Shown here: piece by piece, positions 6,201-6,920 of the stretch
Layout: the number at the start of each line of letters is the position of its first letter
How positions within the stretch are numbered: position 1 is the stretch's first letter
Source of the DNA: Deltaproteobacteria bacterium
Lineage (GTDB): Bacteria; Myxococcota_A; Polyangia; JAAYKL01
Reading direction: 5' to 3'
Assembly (NCBI GenBank): GCA_011389755.1
Contig: JAABTR010000253.1
Location: 1-6,920 of the forward strand
Length of the DNA stretch: 6,920 nucleotides
Notes under the pieces: generated by a model
The model's database searches: none
What the model was told of the DNA's origin: nothing
Seen by the model: the letters and a program-made list of their open reading frames with translations, nothing else
Translations under genes and position numbers: made by a program

Positions 6201-6920
6201 GGTGAGCCCCCCGGGCTCGGCCGTGCTCGTGCGCATTCCCCTGGTGGAAGGCGAGTCGGTCCTCGACGCCGATATGCGGGTTGAAGACCAAGAGGCGGTG
6301 GTCTCACTGGGGCGCGACGACACCCGCACCGAGTGGATGTCGACCCTCGCTGAGAAGCCCAGCATCAGCTTGAAGCCCCCCAAGGACGTGCCCTGGTCCG
6401 AGCAGTGGATCTTCGAGTGCAGCCCCATATGGCAGTGCGATTTCGAGGGGCTGGCCCCGACACATCAAAAGACAGACGGCGCCTACCGCCCGGTCTTCGA
6501 TCCCTGGCCCGGCGAGGCGATGACCGCGTCGTTCCTACGTCCCGACGGGGCGCAGGGGCAATCGATCACCATCGACCGGGCCGACCTCGAGATCGAGCCC
6601 GGATCCCGGCTCGTCAAGGCGACACTGACCCTGGTCGTCCGAGCGAGCCGCGGCGGCGCGCAGACGATCACCCTGCCCGCCGACGCGGCGATCCAAGAGC
6701 TCAACCTCGATGGATCAAAGAGGCCTTACCGGCAAAGGGAGCGCGAGGTGGAGCTCACCTTGGAGCCGGGATCACAGACCATCGAGCTCGTGTGGCAGCA
6801 GACCGGCGGAATCAAAAACCTCTACCGCGCCCCCGAGGTCTCCATCGGCCTCGCCGCGGCCAACGCCACCGTGTCAATCCTTTTGCCCAGCGACCGGTGG
6901 CTCCTATGGACCGGAGGCCC
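3298..6920 (+). CDS. Very large exported multi-pass membrane protein of unknown function (3' end cut by window)
   Basis: The frame is open without a stop for 1207 complete codons to the window end. The start is fixed by a strong Shine-Dalgarno and a signal peptide: LKR, hydrophobic core at about 7-20, and an AxA-type site near A25-A27. Residues 28 to about 470 read as beta-rich periplasmic sequence. Four helices follow at about 476-492, 497-511, 518-535 and 545-561; positive charges after the first and third (K493, R496; R538, R540, K544) put those loops inside. Residues 565-700 are a charged, Pro/Ala/Glu/Lys-rich, presumably periplasmic linker ending in a Trp-rich stretch (WRWNSWRLSW). A fifth helix (712-731), a basic cytosolic loop (732-745) and a sixth hydrophobic segment (757-777) lead into a second periplasmic half (778 onward). 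Two stretches of the first half recur in the second. The last visible residues (DRWLLWTGG) may precede further C-terminal helices. No enzymatic motif is recognised. I have an unverified impression of similar large 'hypothetical' membrane proteins in proteobacteria. An envelope role is an inference from topology only. Confidence 0.9.
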   Translation, partial: MLKRTCGFFAAVLALTSGFAGSPHAAALTEEDVPNPLKPWISWVTSPDPQQDCPIIDDSPHCVWPGSLRLDLKDATGAFELRVRADAPVEQILVGDASIWPQGVLVDKKPAAVLSRDGLPSVHLGAGTHVITGELMWPALPEGLRIPRAAAILSLSLNGKAVDFPKRGADGILWLQKQDAAEVDDGDRLDLTVMRKIEDGVPMTVETRLIIRASGRSREVELPTPLLPQTQLLDIDSPLPTRIGGEQNLHLQLRAGTHIVIIRAHTNSVIPKAFSAPDHPGPWPKTETWVWQADEDLRQVSISGAPGVDPSHTTLPDEWKSLPAFIVSPGDALTFETTRRAQPLPPPDQIELDRQLWLDIDGTGYTARDSMSGTLNQTWRLNLSAPGKLGRVSVKESDRLITKSPTEETARGVELRKGELQLVAESRYEDARLRIPAVGWDHDVQSLSATLNLPPGWLLLSAAGVDNLSGTWWDDWSLFTFFFVLVVSLAIAKLTRVWIGVVALVALVLCHQQDDAPYFVWTSLLMSLGLLHVLPHGRLRAIAKIWWWGSVIWLAIVLVPFSVSQVRTGLFPQIQHEYTSEGLSFEKAEAFETLSPPPASEFEEDQIAPQSAKGELEALETAKGGSLRKQKQARGLSDDPLPAFDLSYGSSNREPKADAGKRVQALQHDPKAVVQTGPGVPTWRWNSWRLSWSGPVEADHEIRLYLVSPTANLVISLLRVLLLALVSLLLVRHARKVMAKKPRDKGAENNGSSLPSVIVSTTGLLIALSLPQISGAAEFPPYDLLTELEARLTQKRACEADCLSISNMVVTARDNRLVLECEVHAGAPWSFRLPGPVKNWAPDRVSIGGTATTDLALRDDGFIHVRIPQGRHLVVVEGRVPPTNAVTLEFGDRPHRVEIDAPEYTVDGVRDDKTAQSSILLVRTEDSLGSTGQDEKSTFEESSYPPWLRVKRAFTIGLPWTVHTVVERVSPPGSAVLVRIPLVEGESVLDADMRVEDQEAVVSLGRDDTRTEWMSTLAEKPSISLKPPKDVPWSEQWIFECSPIWQCDFEGLAPTHQKTDGAYRPVFDPWPGEAMTASFLRPDGAQGQSITIDRADLEIEPGSRLVKATLTLVVRASRGGAQTITLPADAAIQELNLDGSKRPYRQREREVELTLEPGSQTIELVWQQTGGIKNLYRAPEVSIGLAAANATVSILLPSDRWLLWTGG
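3481..3696 (+). repeat. Protein-level repeat module A, first copy (residues 62-133 of the large membrane protein)
   Basis: This stretch begins at C62 and carries V83-x-A-x-A-P88, L93, G95, W100, R116-D117 and G127-x-H129. The same residues in the same order recur 740-743 residues later in the second periplasmic half. From C62 to W100 the two copies align without a gap. The similarity is visible only in protein, not in DNA, so the duplication would be old. Confidence 0.6.
3910..4089 (+). repeat. Protein-level repeat module B, first copy (residues 205-264)
   Basis: Key positions are V205, L209, R212-A213-S214, L222-P223 and the strand-turn L251-x-L253-x-x-G256. They match positions 1106-1166 of the same protein at an offset of 902-904. 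The segment reads as alternating beta strands. Confidence 0.5.
5566..5628 (+). other. Internal signal-peptide-like hydrophobic segment (residues 757-777)
   Basis: A basic, polar loop (KKPRDKG, 739-746) is followed by a hydrophobic core (V757 to L770), a proline at 771 and small residues SGAA at 774-777 before E778. That is the order of parts in a signal peptide, but in the middle of a polypeptide, and the duplicated module starts about 20 residues later. It may be an ordinary in-to-out membrane helix or a processing site. Confidence 0.5.
5701..5931 (+). repeat. Protein-level repeat module A, second copy (residues 802-878)
   Basis: This stretch begins at C802 and carries V823-x-A-x-A-P828, L833, G835, W840, R858-D859 and G870-x-H872. 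It aligns with residues 62-133 of the same protein with only short gaps after W840. Confidence 0.6.
6613..6795 (+). repeat. Protein-level repeat module B, second copy (residues 1106-1166)
   Basis: Key positions are V1106, L1110, R1115-A1116-S1117, L1126-P1127 and L1153-x-L1155-x-x-G1158. They correspond to those in residues 205-264. Modules A and B are about 160 residues further apart here than in the first half, so material was inserted or rearranged between them. Confidence 0.5.

Overview
The window is GC-rich (about 60% or more by eye), densely coded and entirely on the + strand. It holds four protein genes: one cut by the left edge, two complete, and one running off the right edge. No tRNA, rRNA, CRISPR array or mobile element is visible. 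Family content (a receiver-kinase hybrid with a 'HEINNP' H-box, a stand-alone receiver and a compact CheA) together with the base composition suggests a free-living Gram-negative bacterium, perhaps of the former Deltaproteobacteria such as Myxococcota. That placement is an inference with low certainty.

Bases 1-3229 are a signal-transduction operon. The left-edge gene is the C-terminal part of a hybrid protein in which a receiver domain precedes a coiled coil and a complete histidine kinase core. Its stop overlaps the start of the next gene (ATGA), a 139-residue single-domain CheY-type response regulator. After 29 bases comes a 612-residue CheA-type kinase (Hpt, dimerisation, ATPase, CheW-like). 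Two kinases, one Hpt domain and two receivers in one cluster look like a branched phosphorelay. No chemoreceptor, separate CheW, CheR, CheB or output domain lies in the window.

Bases 3230-3297 are a short gap with a G8 tract, a weak C5/G5 hairpin around the kinase stop codon, a possible -10 box and a strong Shine-Dalgarno sequence.

Bases 3298-6920 are one uninterrupted reading frame of at least 1207 codons with no stop in the window. It encodes a very large exported and membrane-embedded protein: signal peptide, a periplasmic half of about 445 residues, four membrane helices, a charged low-complexity linker, two more helices, and a second periplasmic half. Parts of the first periplasmic half recur in the second at recognisable positions, so the protein looks like a diverged internal duplication. 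The second half is preceded by a segment resembling an internal signal peptide. Its function is unknown, and it is the most interesting object here. Whether it is functionally linked to the signalling genes is unproven; it has its own ribosome binding site and possibly its own promoter.
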